64,000 nt of DNA from Stutzerimonas balearica DSM 6083 (GTDB lineage Bacteria > Pseudomonadota > Gammaproteobacteria > Pseudomonadales > Pseudomonadaceae): the NCBI RefSeq assembly GCF_000818015.1, contig NZ_CP007511.1, forward strand, positions 4,315,501-4,379,500, read 5' to 3'. Below the pieces are notes generated by a model that was not told the origin of the DNA, did no database searches, and saw only the letters and a program-made list of their open reading frames with translations. Made by a program: the position numbers and the translations under genes. Within the stretch, counting starts at the first letter, position 1; every line of letters begins with the position of its first letter. Shown in pieces: positions 27,970 to 37,859 of the stretch.

Positions 27970-30224
27970 ATGGTCACCCGTCACGTCCAGAGCCTCGAAC
28001 AGGCCATCGCTCACTGCGCCGACGAGCCGATCCACATCCCCGGAAGCATCCAGTCGCACGGCTTCCTGCTGGTGCTCGGCGAGCCGCTGCTGGAGGTCAT
28101 CCAGGCCAGCGAGAACGTCCAGCAGTGGCTGGGCAAGCCTGCCGAGGCGCTGCTCGGCCAGCGCCTGGAGACCCTGTTCCCTGGCCTGGAGCTGGCGCCG
28201 CGACTGCAGGCGCTCAGCGACGACGACAACAATCCCTTCCATCTGCGCGACCTGTGCTTCGACCTGCCTGACGGCGAACAGGAGCGCTTTGCCCTGATGG
28301 CCCATCGCTTCGCCGGCCAACTGATCATCGAGTTCGTCTGCGCCAGCCGCGCGGACGACGCCTATGACAACCTCTACCCGATGATGCGCACCTTCGTCAC
28401 CGAGCTGGAGAATGCGCGCGATCTCGACGCGCTGTGCCGGCTGGCGGTACGCGAGGTCAAGCGCATCACCGGCTTCGGGCGGGTGAAGATCTACCGCTTC
28501 GATGCCGAGGGCAACGGCCTGGTGCTGGCCGAGGAGGCCGACCCGGGCTATGCGAGCTATCTGGGGCTGCGCTTCCCGGCGGCGGACATCCCGGCCCAGG
28601 CGCGCCGGCTGTACTGCACCAACCTGATCCGCGTGATCCAGGACGCCAACTACCGCCCCGCACGGATGGTACCGCCGCTCAATCCTGAAACCGGCGCACC
28701 GCTGGATCTGAGCTTCGCCGCGCTGCGCAGCGTGTCTCCGGTGCATCTGCAGTACATGCGCAACATGGGCACGCTGGCCTCGATGTCGCTCTCGATCCTG
28801 GTCGACGGCCAGCTTTGGGGCCTGATCTCCTGCCACGATGCCAGCCCGCGCCAGGTCAGCTACCAGACGCGTACCGCCTGCGAACTGCTCGGGCGCATCC
28901 TGGCGCTGCAGATCGAAGCCAAGGAAACGGCAGTGCTGGCGCAACGCAAGCTCGAGCTGCGCCGGCAGGTCGTGCAATTGCTGGCCGCGATGGCCGATCG
29001 CGACAGCGTGGTCGAGGGTTTCCGCAGCCTGCCGGACGTGGTCCTGGAGTTCGCCCGCGCCAGCGGTGCGGCGGTGATCGCCGGTGACGACTACCAGACC
29101 TTTGGCAACACCCAACGGAGGAGCAGTTGCAGGCGCTGGCGCGCTGGCTGTCGACCGATTCGCAGCAGCTGATCTATCACAGCGACAACCTCCGCCGCGA
29201 CCTGCCCGAGCTGCCGGAAATCGCCGAGCACTCGGCCGGCCTGCTGGCGATCGCGATTTCCCGGCTGCATGCGCACTACCTGGTGTGGTTCCGTGCCGAG
29301 CAGGTGCAGACGGTGAACTGGGCCGGGCAGCCGGAAAAACAGGTCGACCCGAGTACCGGCGCGCTGTCGCCGCGCCACAGCTTCGCCCGCTGGCAGGAGA
29401 CCCTGCGCGGCTTTGCCGAGCCCTGGGAAGCGGTCGAGCTGGAGGGTGCGCTGGAGCTGCGCAACGCGGTGCTCGGCATCGTACTGCGCAAGGCCGAGGA
29501 GCTGGCCCAGCTGGCCGGCGAATTGCGCAAGAGCAACAAGGAACTCGAGGCCTTCTCCTACAGCGTGTCACATGACCTGCGCGCGCCTTTGCGGCACATC
29601 GCCGGCTACGCCGAGCTGCTCGGCGAAATGGAGGGCAGCAAGCTGAGCGAACGCGGCGTGCGCTTCCTCGACAACATCGCCGAGTCGGCGCGCTTCGCCG
29701 GCACCCTGGTCGACAACCTGCTGAGCTTTTCGCAGATGGGTCGCTCGGCGCTGCGCCTGTCCGACGTCAATCTCGCGGCGCTGGTGGAGTCCATCCGTCT
29801 GGAGATGGAGCCGGACTGCCAGGGTCGCGCGATAGACTGGCGCCTGTCCCCGATGCCGGTGGTCGTCGCCGACGCCGCGTTCATCCACATGGCCCTGAGC
29901 AACCTGATCGGCAACGCCATCAAATACACCCGTACGCGCGAGCAGGCGGTGATCGAGATCGGCGCCGAGGAGCACCCCGGCGAAGTGATCGTCTATGTCC
30001 GCGACAACGGCGTGGGGTTCAACATGCAGTACGCCAACAAGCTGTTTGGCGTCTTCCAGCGCCTGCACCGGATGGAAGAATTCGAAGGCACCGGCATCGG
30101 CCTGGCGAGCGTTCGCCGGATCATCGAGCGCCATGACGGCCGCGTCTGGGCCGAAGGCGAACCGAACCGCGGTGCTAGCTTCTATTTCGCGCTACCCAAG
30201 CTCAACTATTCCTCTACAGCCTGA
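27970..30224 (+). pseudogene. bphP: Bacteriophytochrome histidine kinase BphP, with a single-base frameshift
   Basis: Start ATG 27970 follows a strong ribosome-binding site (aaaggagacacc). Order: PAS with bilin-binding Cys16 ('HCADEPIHIPGSIQSHG'), GAF with 'FPAADIPAQARRLYCTN' (Ala in place of the usual Ser of PASDIP), PHY, then HisKA 'SYSVSHDLRAPLRHI' and HATPase 'NLIGNAIKYTR'. The frame breaks near 29110: upstream codons end ...QTFGNT, and the family continuation TEEQLQALARWL is in another frame. Restoring one C to the ccc at 29110-29112 rejoins them. As written, the product ends at 29172 (401 residues, mostly the photosensory part), and the kinase half has a separate open frame from 29127. 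This may be a true mutation or a sequencing error. Confidence 0.85.
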
Positions 30225-30234
30225 CGAAACCGCC

Positions 30235-30702
30235 ATGCTCAAACCCATTCTGCTGGTCGAAGACAACCCACACGATCTGGAGCTGACCCTGATCGCGCTG
30301 GAACGCAGCCAGCTGGCCAACGACGTCGTCATCATGCGCGACGGTGCCGAGGCGCTGGACTACCTGCAGCGCAGCGGCGCCCATGCCGACCGCCCGGAGG
30401 GCAATCCGGCGGTGATGCTGCTCGACCTGAAGCTACCCAAAGTCGATGGCCTCGAAGTGCTGCAGACCGTGCGCACCTCGGAGACGCTGCGCAGCATTCC
30501 GGTGGTGATGCTGACCTCCTCGCGCGAGGAACCGGACCTGGCCCGAGCCTACGAACTTGGGGTGAACGCTTACGTGGTCAAGCCGGTCGAATTCAAGGAT
30601 TTCGTCGCCGCCATCTCCGACCTCGGGATCTTCTGGGCCGTACTCAACGAGCCGCCACCGGGCTCACCGCGTTACAAGCGCGCCAACCAGAACCCTCGTT
30701 AA
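30235..30702 (+). CDS. Rcp1-like single-domain response regulator
   Basis: 155-residue receiver-only protein. Acidic pocket 'ILLVEDNPHDLELT' (E/D near residues 9-10), phospho-acceptor Asp in 'VMLLDLKLPKVDG' and Lys in 'YVVKPVEF'. The Rcp1 family partners phytochrome kinases. It starts 10 bp after bphP ends and is thus its likely phosphorylation target. No output domain, so signalling must pass by protein contact or phosphotransfer to the next kinase. Confidence 0.9.
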   Translation: MLKPILLVEDNPHDLELTLIALERSQLANDVVIMRDGAEALDYLQRSGAHADRPEGNPAVMLLDLKLPKVDGLEVLQTVRTSETLRSIPVVMLTSSREEPDLARAYELGVNAYVVKPVEFKDFVAAISDLGIFWAVLNEPPPGSPRYKRANQNPR

Positions 30703-30742
30703 CCCTTTTCCGCCGCGTGCATGCTCTGCGACATGATGGCGA

Positions 30743-33142
30743 ATGCCTGCAACCAAGAACCTGAAAATCCTGTTCATCGAGGACAGCCCCTACGACGCGG
30801 AGCTGGCGCAGATCACGCTCGAACGTAGCGGCTTCGTGCTCGACACCGAACTGGCCTACGACCACGACGGTGTCGTGCGGGCCTTGCAGCAACGCGAATT
30901 CGATCTGGTGCTGGCCGACTTCATCCTGCCGGGTTTCTCCGGCGCGCAGGCGCTGGAACTGGCCCGCGAACTGGCGCCACAGACGCCTTTCATCTTTCTC
31001 TCCGGGGTCTACGGCGAAGAGCATGCAGTGAACATGATGCGCTCCGGCGCCATCGACTACGTGCTCAAGCAGAACCTGGCGTTCCTGCCCAAGGCAGTGG
31101 AACGTGCCGTCGCCGAAGTCAACGAGCGGCGTCGCCGGCTGCAGGCCGAGCAGGCGTTGCGCGAAGTCGAGGTACGCGCACGGCTGGCGGTCGACGCGGC
31201 GCGCCTGGGCATGTGGGATTACGAGCCACAGAGCGACACGCTGATCTGGGACCAGCGCTGTCGCGCCATGTTCGGCCTGACGGTCGATGAGCCGGTGAGC
31301 ATGGCCACGTTCGAACGGCTCTGTCATCCCGACGACATCGGCCGAATGCGTCGGCGCATCGAAGCGGCGATTGCCCGGCAGAACGACCGCGACTACGCGG
31401 AGGTGTACCGCGTCTGCCTGCCGGACGACCGCGTGCGCTGGCTGGAAACCCGCGGCCAGGCCTTCTTCGAGAGCGGCCGTTGCGTGCGCTTCGTTGGCGT
31501 GGTGATGGATATCACCGAGCAGAAGCTCGCCACCGAGGCCCTCAAGCAGCTCAACGAGAAGCTCGGTGAGCGCGTTCAGGAGCGCACTCGCGAGCGGGAT
31601 CGTACCTGGGATCTGTCGCGTGATTTGCTCGCCGTCACCCGCTTCGACACCACACCGATCGCGCTCAACCCTGCCTGGGAGAGCACGCTGGGCTGGCCGC
31701 GGGAAAAGTTGCTGCAGGGCCCGCTGAGCGACCTGGTGCATCCCGATGACGTCCAGGCGACGCTCGAGGAAACCGCCAGCATCGCCAGCGGCCAGGTCAG
31801 CAATCGCTTCGTCAATCGCCTGCGCCACGCCGACGGCAGCTATCACTGGCTGTCGTGGAACGCCGTGCCGGACGCCGGGCACATGTATGCGGCGGCACGT
31901 GACATCACCAGCGAGATCGCCACCATCGACAAGCTTGCCGAATCCAACCGGCAACTGCTCGAACAGATCGGCGAACGCGAGCGCATGGAAGAGACGCTGC
32001 AGCAGATGCAGCGCCTGGAGGCGGTCGGCCAGTTGACCGCCGGCGTGGCGCACGATTTCAACAACCTGCTCACGGTGATCCTGACCAGCACCAGTTTCCT
32101 CAAGCACGACCTGGAGAGCGGTGCGCCGTCGACCAAGGCGCTGGCGCGCCTGCAGTACATTCGCGACGCCGGCGAGCGTGGCGCCATGCTGACCAGCCAG
32201 CTGCTGGCCTTTTCCCGGCGGCAGCAGCTGGCGCCCAAGGCGATCTGGCTGAACGACACCATCACCGGCATGCTCAACCTGCTGCAGAGTTCGCTCGGCG
32301 GCAGCGTCAGCATCAGTGTCGACGCCGCAGCCGACCTCTGGCCGGCGATGGTCGACCCGACCCAGATCGAAATGATCATCCTCAACCTGGCGATCAATGC
32401 GCGCGATGCGATGGGCAGCGGTGGGCAGCTCGTTCTGCGAACCGGCAATATCAGCCTGACCCGGCCGGCCGAGCGCCCGGAAGATCCGCTGCCGGACGAT
32501 TACGTGGTGCTGGCCGTCAGCGACAACGGTACTGGCATGACCGACGAGGTGCTGCGCAAGGCCTTCGAGCCCTTCTTCACCACCAAGGAAGTCGGCAAGG
32601 GCTCGGGGCTGGGATTGGCGCAGGTGTTCGGCTTCGCCAAGCAGTCCGGCGGCGGCGCCAGCATCGAAAGCGAGCCCGGAGTCGGCACCACGGTGAAGGT
32701 CTTTCTGCCACGGGCCTGCAGCACGCTGGCCGTGGCGGAGAACGCGGACCATCCCGCACGGCCGCCGGCGCCGTCCGTGCGCCACGCCATTCTGCTGGTC
32801 GACGACGACCAGACGGTGCGCGAGGTGACGGCGCAGATGCTCGATACGCTCGGCTATTCGGTGATCGAAGCCGACAGCGGCGCAAAGGCGCTGGAGCTCC
32901 TGGAAAATGGCGTGAGCGTCGACCTGCTGCTGGCCGACTTCGCCATGCCGGCGATGAACGGCGGCGAGCTGGCGCGCCGCGTTCGCAGCCACTATGCGCG
33001 GCTGCCGGTCGTGTTCATCACCGGTTATGCCGAACTCGGCGAGCTCGGCCTCGACGGCGCGGTGGTAGTGCAGAAGCCCTTCCGCGAGGAACAGCTGGCG
33101 GACAAACTGATGCAGGCCCTGCTTGAGCGGAGCCCGGTCTGA
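30743..33142 (+). CDS. Hybrid sensor histidine kinase (REC-PAS-PAS-HisKA-HATPase-REC)
   Basis: 799 residues. N-terminal receiver (about 6-125; FIEDSPYDAEL, DFILPGFSG, VLKQN), two PAS domains (about 150-270 and 300-400, each ending with a DIT/DITS), HisKA with 'TAGVAHDFNNLLTVI' (His near 435), HATPase ('NLAINARDAMG', 'SDNGTGMTD', 'GSGLGLAQVFGF'), and a C-terminal receiver (about 680-795; LVDDDQTVRE, LADFAMPAMNG, QKPF). It overlaps bphO by one base, forming part of the phytochrome operon. A start at 30743 leaves a 40-bp gap after the response regulator. Confidence 0.9.
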   Translation: MPATKNLKILFIEDSPYDAELAQITLERSGFVLDTELAYDHDGVVRALQQREFDLVLADFILPGFSGAQALELARELAPQTPFIFLSGVYGEEHAVNMMRSGAIDYVLKQNLAFLPKAVERAVAEVNERRRRLQAEQALREVEVRARLAVDAARLGMWDYEPQSDTLIWDQRCRAMFGLTVDEPVSMATFERLCHPDDIGRMRRRIEAAIARQNDRDYAEVYRVCLPDDRVRWLETRGQAFFESGRCVRFVGVVMDITEQKLATEALKQLNEKLGERVQERTRERDRTWDLSRDLLAVTRFDTTPIALNPAWESTLGWPREKLLQGPLSDLVHPDDVQATLEETASIASGQVSNRFVNRLRHADGSYHWLSWNAVPDAGHMYAAARDITSEIATIDKLAESNRQLLEQIGERERMEETLQQMQRLEAVGQLTAGVAHDFNNLLTVILTSTSFLKHDLESGAPSTKALARLQYIRDAGERGAMLTSQLLAFSRRQQLAPKAIWLNDTITGMLNLLQSSLGGSVSISVDAAADLWPAMVDPTQIEMIILNLAINARDAMGSGGQLVLRTGNISLTRPAERPEDPLPDDYVVLAVSDNGTGMTDEVLRKAFEPFFTTKEVGKGSGLGLAQVFGFAKQSGGGASIESEPGVGTTVKVFLPRACSTLAVAENADHPARPPAPSVRHAILLVDDDQTVREVTAQMLDTLGYSVIEADSGAKALELLENGVSVDLLLADFAMPAMNGGELARRVRSHYARLPVVFITGYAELGELGLDGAVVVQKPFREEQLADKLMQALLERSPV

Positions 33143-33714
33143 TGGATTGCCGGCAGCACCTGCGCCAGGCCACCGCGACGATGCACCAGCAGGTCGACCG
33201 GGCCTTCTCAGCCTTCCAGCTGACCGAGGCGGCAGGTTACCGGGGCTTTCTGTGCGCGCATGCGCGCGTACTGCTGCCGCTGGAACAGGTGCTCGACGAA
33301 GCCGAGGCCGCCCAGCTATTGGCGGACTGGCCACAGCGCCGGCGCAGCGCGGCCTTGCGTGCCGACCTGGCCGATCTCGCGGTCATGCCGCCGCCGGCTC
33401 TGGTGATCGATCGCCCCGCGGATGAGGGTGCACTGTGGGGCCTGCTCTATGTGCTCGAAGGCTCTCGCCTGGGCGGCCGCGTGCTGACCGAACGGGTTCG
33501 TCGGGCCGATCCCGACCAGCCGCTTCGCTACCTCAGCCATGGCAATACGGCGCCGCTGTGGCCCCGTTTTCTGGAAAGCCTGCAGCGCCGCGCCGCGGCC
33601 TGCGACATGGCGAGCATGCAGGCCGCCGCAGTCGTCCTGTTCGCCCGCTTCGCCGAGGCCGCCCGCCAGGAACAGGCGAGCGCGGCGACGGCAGCGGCTG
33701 TGGGATGCAAATAA
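33142..33714 (+). CDS. bphO: Biliverdin-producing heme oxygenase BphO
   Basis: 190 residues. Heme oxygenase fold with proximal His15 ('TATMHQQVDRAFS') and 'GLLYVLEGSRLGGRVL' (distal helix glycine motif). It makes biliverdin IX, the chromophore of BphP. Overlaps the kinase stop by one base (TGATG). The last codons (VGCK-stop) lie inside the proposed Tn7-like end that starts at 33699, so the natural C-terminus may have been replaced by a few element-encoded residues; the catalytic domain appears complete. Confidence 0.9.
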   Translation: MDCRQHLRQATATMHQQVDRAFSAFQLTEAAGYRGFLCAHARVLLPLEQVLDEAEAAQLLADWPQRRRSAALRADLADLAVMPPPALVIDRPADEGALWGLLYVLEGSRLGGRVLTERVRRADPDQPLRYLSHGNTAPLWPRFLESLQRRAAACDMASMQAAAVVLFARFAEAARQEQASAATAAAVGCK

Positions 33715-33926
33715 AGTTTCATCCTAACCCTAAAAACAGAGAGAAACGTCGCGCGCTCTCCTATTCATAAAAAATCCCTTTTATATCAGTATGTTGTGAG
33801 CACTTACACCCGAGACTGGATCGTTTTGCCTTTCATGGGAGAATGATTAAGGGCGCTAAAGTATCATCCTAATTTTCGCCCAGGCTCGAAAAATACGGTA
33901 AATGGTGAAAATAAAGATTCATCCTT
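33699..33926 (+). mobile_element. Candidate Tn7-like left end with three direct repeats
   Basis: Starts 5'-TGTGGGATGCAAATAAAG. A 15-mer (A/C)TAAAG(T/A)(T/A)TCATCCT occurs three times in the same orientation, with CATCCT at 33720, 33865 and 33920 (spacing 145 and 55 bp). This arrangement resembles the three TnsB sites of the Tn7 left end. The area is much AT-richer than the flanks. The specific sequence differs from canonical Tn7, so it is a relative rather than Tn7 itself. Confidence 0.55.
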
Positions 33927-34220
33927 TTCCGATGTTGCCCGTTCCAACACGTAAGCAGTCAGTCAGAAAAAACACATAGATCCAATCCCTAGCGAGCATT
34001 GAGCTCTCTCATCCGTGCCAACTGCTCCAACCCTTGGACGCCCTAAATGCTTACCCAAAAAAATCAACACCTTCTTTTAAAAACACAATCAAAAATGACT
34101 CCCTTATATCCATTTAACCTAAACAGCCTTCCCCCCACTGCACTAGCTAGGGCTCGTAGTTCGGCGCAAGGCTGAAGTCGCTTGGCTGCTTCGCTGTGCA
34201 GATCCATGACCCACTTTCCA
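33927..34220. other. AT-rich non-coding stretch between the element end and degP
   Basis: No supported gene. A 60-codon minus-strand frame (34064-34246, MWNYNREFDGKW...) overlaps the 3' end of degP; it has no recognisable domain and no good ribosome-binding site. Base composition is AT-rich compared with the cargo. Confidence 0.5.
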
Positions 34221-35384
34221 TCAAACTCCCGGTTGTAGTTCCACAAGCATCTCGCGAGTCTTGCCGGCCCGCTCCACTAACAAGACAACAACATCTCCAA
34301 CGTTCTTGTCGTCTAGCCGGGCCTGTAATGTGGTGACGTCGTCGACGGCGATACCGTCGATGCTGATAACGCGATCGCCGGGCACGATGCCGCCTGCGGT
34401 GACCTCGACGCCGACGAGCCCGGCCCTGTGCGCCGCCGAGCCCGGCGTCACGCGCAATACGAATACGCCCTTACTGCCGGTCAGCGCCTGCAGACGCGCG
34501 TTGAGCTGCTCATCCACCTCGATGCCCAGCGCCGGACGGATGTACTTGCCGGTCTTTATGAGTTGCGGCACCACGCGCATGACGGTATCGACCGGCACCG
34601 CAAAGCCGATGCCGGCCGAGGCGCCAGACGGACTGTAGATGGCGGTATTGATGCCGATCAGCCGCCCAGCCGAATCGAGCAGCGGGCCACCGGAATTGCC
34701 GGGGTTGATAGCGGCGTCGGTCTGGATCAGGTGGTCAATGGCCGGGCCACTGGCGTCGCCGGAAAGGGTGCGGTCAAGCGCCGAGACGATGCCGGTGGTG
34801 AGCGTCCAGTCGAGCCCGAAGGGATTGCCAATGGCAAAGACCTTTTGCCCCACCTTGAGATCGGCACTGGTGCCCACCGGCACCGCCGGCGGGCGCTTGA
34901 AGCCGACGCCAATCTTGAGTACCGCGATGTCGTGCGCAGGACTGGCGCCAACGAGCGCGGCCTGATAATCGCGACCGTCGGCCAGTTTGACCGTGGCAGA
35001 CGATGCCCCCTGGATCACGTGGAAGTTGGTCACCACGTGGCCGGCATCGTCCCAGATGAAGCCGGAGCCGGTGCCGCGCGGCACGGAAAAGACATTGCGG
35101 GACCAGACGTCACGCACTAGTTGCGCCGTGGTGATGTAAACCACCGACCCGCGCGATTTCTCGAACAGCTCGATGGTGGTTTTTTCGTCGGCGGCCAGGT
35201 CGCCGCGCGGCGTCACCGTGCGCTCCTGCGTTTCGTGGGGACTGAACCAGGCTTCGATGGCGGGCAGGAACTGCCACAGCAGCATGAGTGCGGCGATGCA
35301 GCCAGTGATGACGAGCCAGCGCCGGATGAATCGATCCGGCGCCGGGCGGCTGTAGGGGTCGGGGTAGGTCACGTCATTCTCCAT
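34221..35384 (-). CDS. degP: DegP/HtrA-type serine protease of the stress-tolerance island
   Basis: 387 residues. One N-terminal membrane anchor (WLVITGCIAALMLLWQFL, about 23-40) rather than a cleaved signal. Trypsin-like triad: His in VTNFHVIQG, Asp in AHDIAVLKI, Ser in GNSGGPLLD. A single C-terminal PDZ domain (about 290-380, 'GIVPGDRVISIDGIAV'), so it is DegS-like in architecture. It degrades misfolded periplasmic proteins. Last gene of the minus-strand cargo operon, 7 bp after htpX. DegP is a canonical end gene of tLST. Confidence 0.9.
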   Translation of the reverse strand: MENDVTYPDPYSRPAPDRFIRRWLVITGCIAALMLLWQFLPAIEAWFSPHETQERTVTPRGDLAADEKTTIELFEKSRGSVVYITTAQLVRDVWSRNVFSVPRGTGSGFIWDDAGHVVTNFHVIQGASSATVKLADGRDYQAALVGASPAHDIAVLKIGVGFKRPPAVPVGTSADLKVGQKVFAIGNPFGLDWTLTTGIVSALDRTLSGDASGPAIDHLIQTDAAINPGNSGGPLLDSAGRLIGINTAIYSPSGASAGIGFAVPVDTVMRVVPQLIKTGKYIRPALGIEVDEQLNARLQALTGSKGVFVLRVTPGSAAHRAGLVGVEVTAGGIVPGDRVISIDGIAVDDVTTLQARLDDKNVGDVVVLLVERAGKTREMLVELQPGV

Positions 35385-35391
35385 GTTGAAA

Positions 35392-36354
35392 TCAGCGCCA
35401 AAGGCCGCCGGTGCGCCAGCGTGGCGGACGTGGTGATACGGTCACCTCGGGGACGAAACGGGCCGATGGAAACGGCGGCATCGCGGGCGGCGGAGCAAGT
35501 TCCAGCAAGCGCTCAATGCGTTCAGCCGTCGCCGGATGCGTGCGCAACCAGGAGGGTTCCGGATTGCCCCATCCGGGCAGCAGCCAGGCGCGCCAGGAGC
35601 GGCTCACCCGCTCGATCTTGGCGAGCGCCGAGGCCAGCCCGTGCGGGTCGCCGGTCAATTCGGCAGCGAGCCGGTCGGCGTCGAATTCGCGCACCCTGGA
35701 CAAGCCCAACTGAGCCAGCAAGGCCAGCTGTGGCGCGACCGCCAGTAGAAGCAACGCGGGCCAATTGACTTCCGTGACTCCAAGCAATAACGCTGGCAAG
35801 CTGAGCACGATCGCAAGCTGCCCCAACAAGGCCAGAAGATGGGTGAGCCGGCTGATCGAATCGGCCAAGCCCATGACACGCAAATCCTCGTTCGCAATAT
35901 GCGCGATTTCGTGGCCGAGCACGCCGGTCAACTCGCGGGGCGTGAGGCTACGCAGTAGGCCGTCGGTCAGCGCGATGGCCGCGTGATGCTTCGAACCGGT
36001 GGCGAAGGCGTTGACGACCCCGCTGGGCACGTAGTGCGGTACCGGCACGGCAGGCAGCCCGGCCCGCGCCGCCAGTTCGCGCAACACAGCCCAAAGATCG
36101 GGCGCTTCATCCGGGTGCAGGGGGCGTGCGCCATACAGCCGCAAGGTCAGCCCGGAGGCGGCCGCCGGTTCGAGCAGCAGGGTGAACCCCGCGGCCGCAA
36201 GCGCCAGCCAAAGCCCGCCGTCACCCAACAGCAGGCTGCCAGCGACGGCGGCAATCCCGAGCAGGGTCAGCACCAACAGCGCGGTTTGCAGGCGATTGAG
36301 CCAGCGATGCCGCGCGCCGACATTCTGCGCGTGGCGCAGATCACGACTGATCAT
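35392..36354 (-). CDS. htpX: HtpX-like M48 zinc metalloprotease
   Basis: 320 residues using ATG 36354 (MISRDLRHAQN). Zinc motif 'VLGHEIAHIANED' (HEIAH) and a downstream Glu in 'REFDADRLAAELTG', with membrane helices before and between. M48 peptidases such as HtpX clear damaged membrane proteins. It overlaps psiE by 14 nt, or by more if the ATG at 36381 is used. Part of the tLST gene set. Confidence 0.87.
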   Translation of the reverse strand: MISRDLRHAQNVGARHRWLNRLQTALLVLTLLGIAAVAGSLLLGDGGLWLALAAAGFTLLLEPAAASGLTLRLYGARPLHPDEAPDLWAVLRELAARAGLPAVPVPHYVPSGVVNAFATGSKHHAAIALTDGLLRSLTPRELTGVLGHEIAHIANEDLRVMGLADSISRLTHLLALLGQLAIVLSLPALLLGVTEVNWPALLLLAVAPQLALLAQLGLSRVREFDADRLAAELTGDPHGLASALAKIERVSRSWRAWLLPGWGNPEPSWLRTHPATAERIERLLELAPPPAMPPFPSARFVPEVTVSPRPPRWRTGGLWR

Positions 36355-36829
36355 CTGAGCTTTCCCCGGCTGTCCGGTCATCGCGCTCGCGCAGCAGCCA
36401 GTAAGTCGCCCCGAGGGCCAGTGTCGCGCCTGCGAGCGCCGCGACCTTGGCGGGGCCGGTCTCCGGGTCGAGGATCACGAATTTACGCGCCAGGGCGATC
36501 AGCCCGATCAGGATCACCGTCTTGACCTGGATGATGCTGTCGCGCCGCAAGGTCACCCGCACGATGGAATGCTTGAACTCCATGGCGATGAGCAGCGTCA
36601 TGATCATGCCGAACACGGTCTGGAAGACCTTGTGATCGAGCGGATTGAACGCATCAATGATCAGCAGGCTGAAGACGATCGAGATCAGCTGCAGCAGCGA
36701 GACCACGATGATCACGGCAATGATTGCGGACAGCGCGAGCGCGATCACCTGTTCGAAGCGCTCGTAGAACGTCATCACTGCCCATTGGGCGCGAAATGTT
36801 TTGATCGGGTCTGCTTGCTTTTCCTTCAT
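36341..36829 (-). CDS. psiE: PsiE-family membrane protein
   Basis: 162 residues (ATG 36829 with a good GAGGAG ribosome-binding site; an in-frame ATG 15 bp further upstream is less likely). About four helices; 'FERVFEQ'-like entry (FYERFEQVIALAL) and 'VFGMIMTLLIAMEFKHSI' match the phosphate-starvation-inducible PsiE family. Function unknown; psiE is a regular member of tLST, placed between kefB/dgc and htpX. It overlaps htpX. Confidence 0.86.
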   Translation of the reverse strand: MKEKQADPIKTFRAQWAVMTFYERFEQVIALALSAIIAVIIVVSLLQLISIVFSLLIIDAFNPLDHKVFQTVFGMIMTLLIAMEFKHSIVRVTLRRDSIIQVKTVILIGLIALARKFVILDPETGPAKVAALAGATLALGATYWLLRERDDRTAGESSDDQS

Positions 36830-36840
36830 CGCCACTCCTC

Positions 36841-37859
36841 TCAATTCTGAAATACTTGTGCACCCACAACTTGGTTGCGCCCTTGTCTTTTTGCCTGGTA
36901 GAGCGCGCTGTCCGCCTGCTGCATCACCTGCTCGACAGAGTGCAAACGGGGGTCAAGGAGAGCCCCCCCCATGCTGGCGCTATAGCTGATCGACACCTCT
37001 CCACACACCACCGCTGTCGCCGCAGTGTCCTGACGAAATCGCTCCGCCCATACTTGGGCGTCTTCTATCGATGCCGCTTCCAACAACACAGCGAATTCCT
37101 CCCCCCCAATCCGGGCAGCCATGTCGGTTGCGCGAACATGTTCCCTCAACCGTGAAGCAAAGTGCTTAAGCACCTCATCGCTGCATCCGTGTCCATAGGT
37201 GTCATTGATACGCTTGAAGTGATCGATGTCGCAGAGCACAAGTGCTGTTTGTATCTCGGGGCTGCGTTTGAGGCGCTCCCATTCCAGCTGTAATCGTTCG
37301 TTAAAAGCCCGCCGGTTCGACAAGCCGGTCAAGGGGTCGGTGATCGCCATACGCAGCAACTGCTGCTCCATTTCCTTGCGAGAAGAGATGTCGAGCAGAG
37401 TGCCGACTATCAGTTGCCTGCCCGCGTCACCCAGCCAACGGCCGCGATCCAGCACCCAAATCCAAACGCCAGATCGATGACGAACGCGGTACTCGCACTC
37501 CAATCGCTCCGACGGGTTTTCTTGGTAAGCGCGCACCTTTGCCAGAACGACCGGCAAATCCTCCGGGTGAATACGCGCTTGCCATGCGGCATGGGTGGCG
37601 CCAACCTCCTCGTCGGAGGTCAAGCCGAACATCGCCAGACTGCGGGCAGAAAGCCTGAAGCTGTCGGTAGCGATATCCCACTCCCAGAATCCCAGCCCTG
37701 CGCCCTCCAGGGCGATGGCGATCCGTTCCTTGTCATCGATTTGCGATGCTTCAGCTCGTCACGCCTCTGGCGATTGGTACGAACAAAACGCCATAGCGCA
37801 ACCGCCATGCCAATATTGGCAAGTAGCGACACCATCAGCCAAATGGTCGGCCCGTTCAT
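36841..37859 (-). pseudogene. PAS-GGDEF diguanylate cyclase of the island, frameshifted
   Basis: The product should begin at 37859 with a membrane helix (GPTIWLMVSLLANIGMAVAL), overlapping the kefB stop by 4 nt. That frame reads RRDELKHRKS and then derails. The PAS and GGDEF continuation (DDKERIAIALEG, 'ITDPLTGLSNRRAF', 'CDIDHFKRIND', 'GGEEF' active site) is in another frame from about 37740. Restoring one A (TTT at 37740-37742 on the plus strand to TTTT) yields KIDDKERIA and joins the two. The intact active-site GGEEF suggests the cyclase was functional until recently, or that the read is wrong. Makes c-di-GMP. Confidence 0.82.

Noticed and set aside
30644..33334. 896-codon minus-strand open frame opposite the hybrid kinase
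   Set aside because: Its full length is explained by third-position GC bias of the kinase gene; no domain and His/Gln-rich composition.
35020..35045. cacgtgg motifs near 35025 and 35035 considered as parS
   Set aside because: Flanking bases do not match the GTT...AAC arms; they lie within degP codons.
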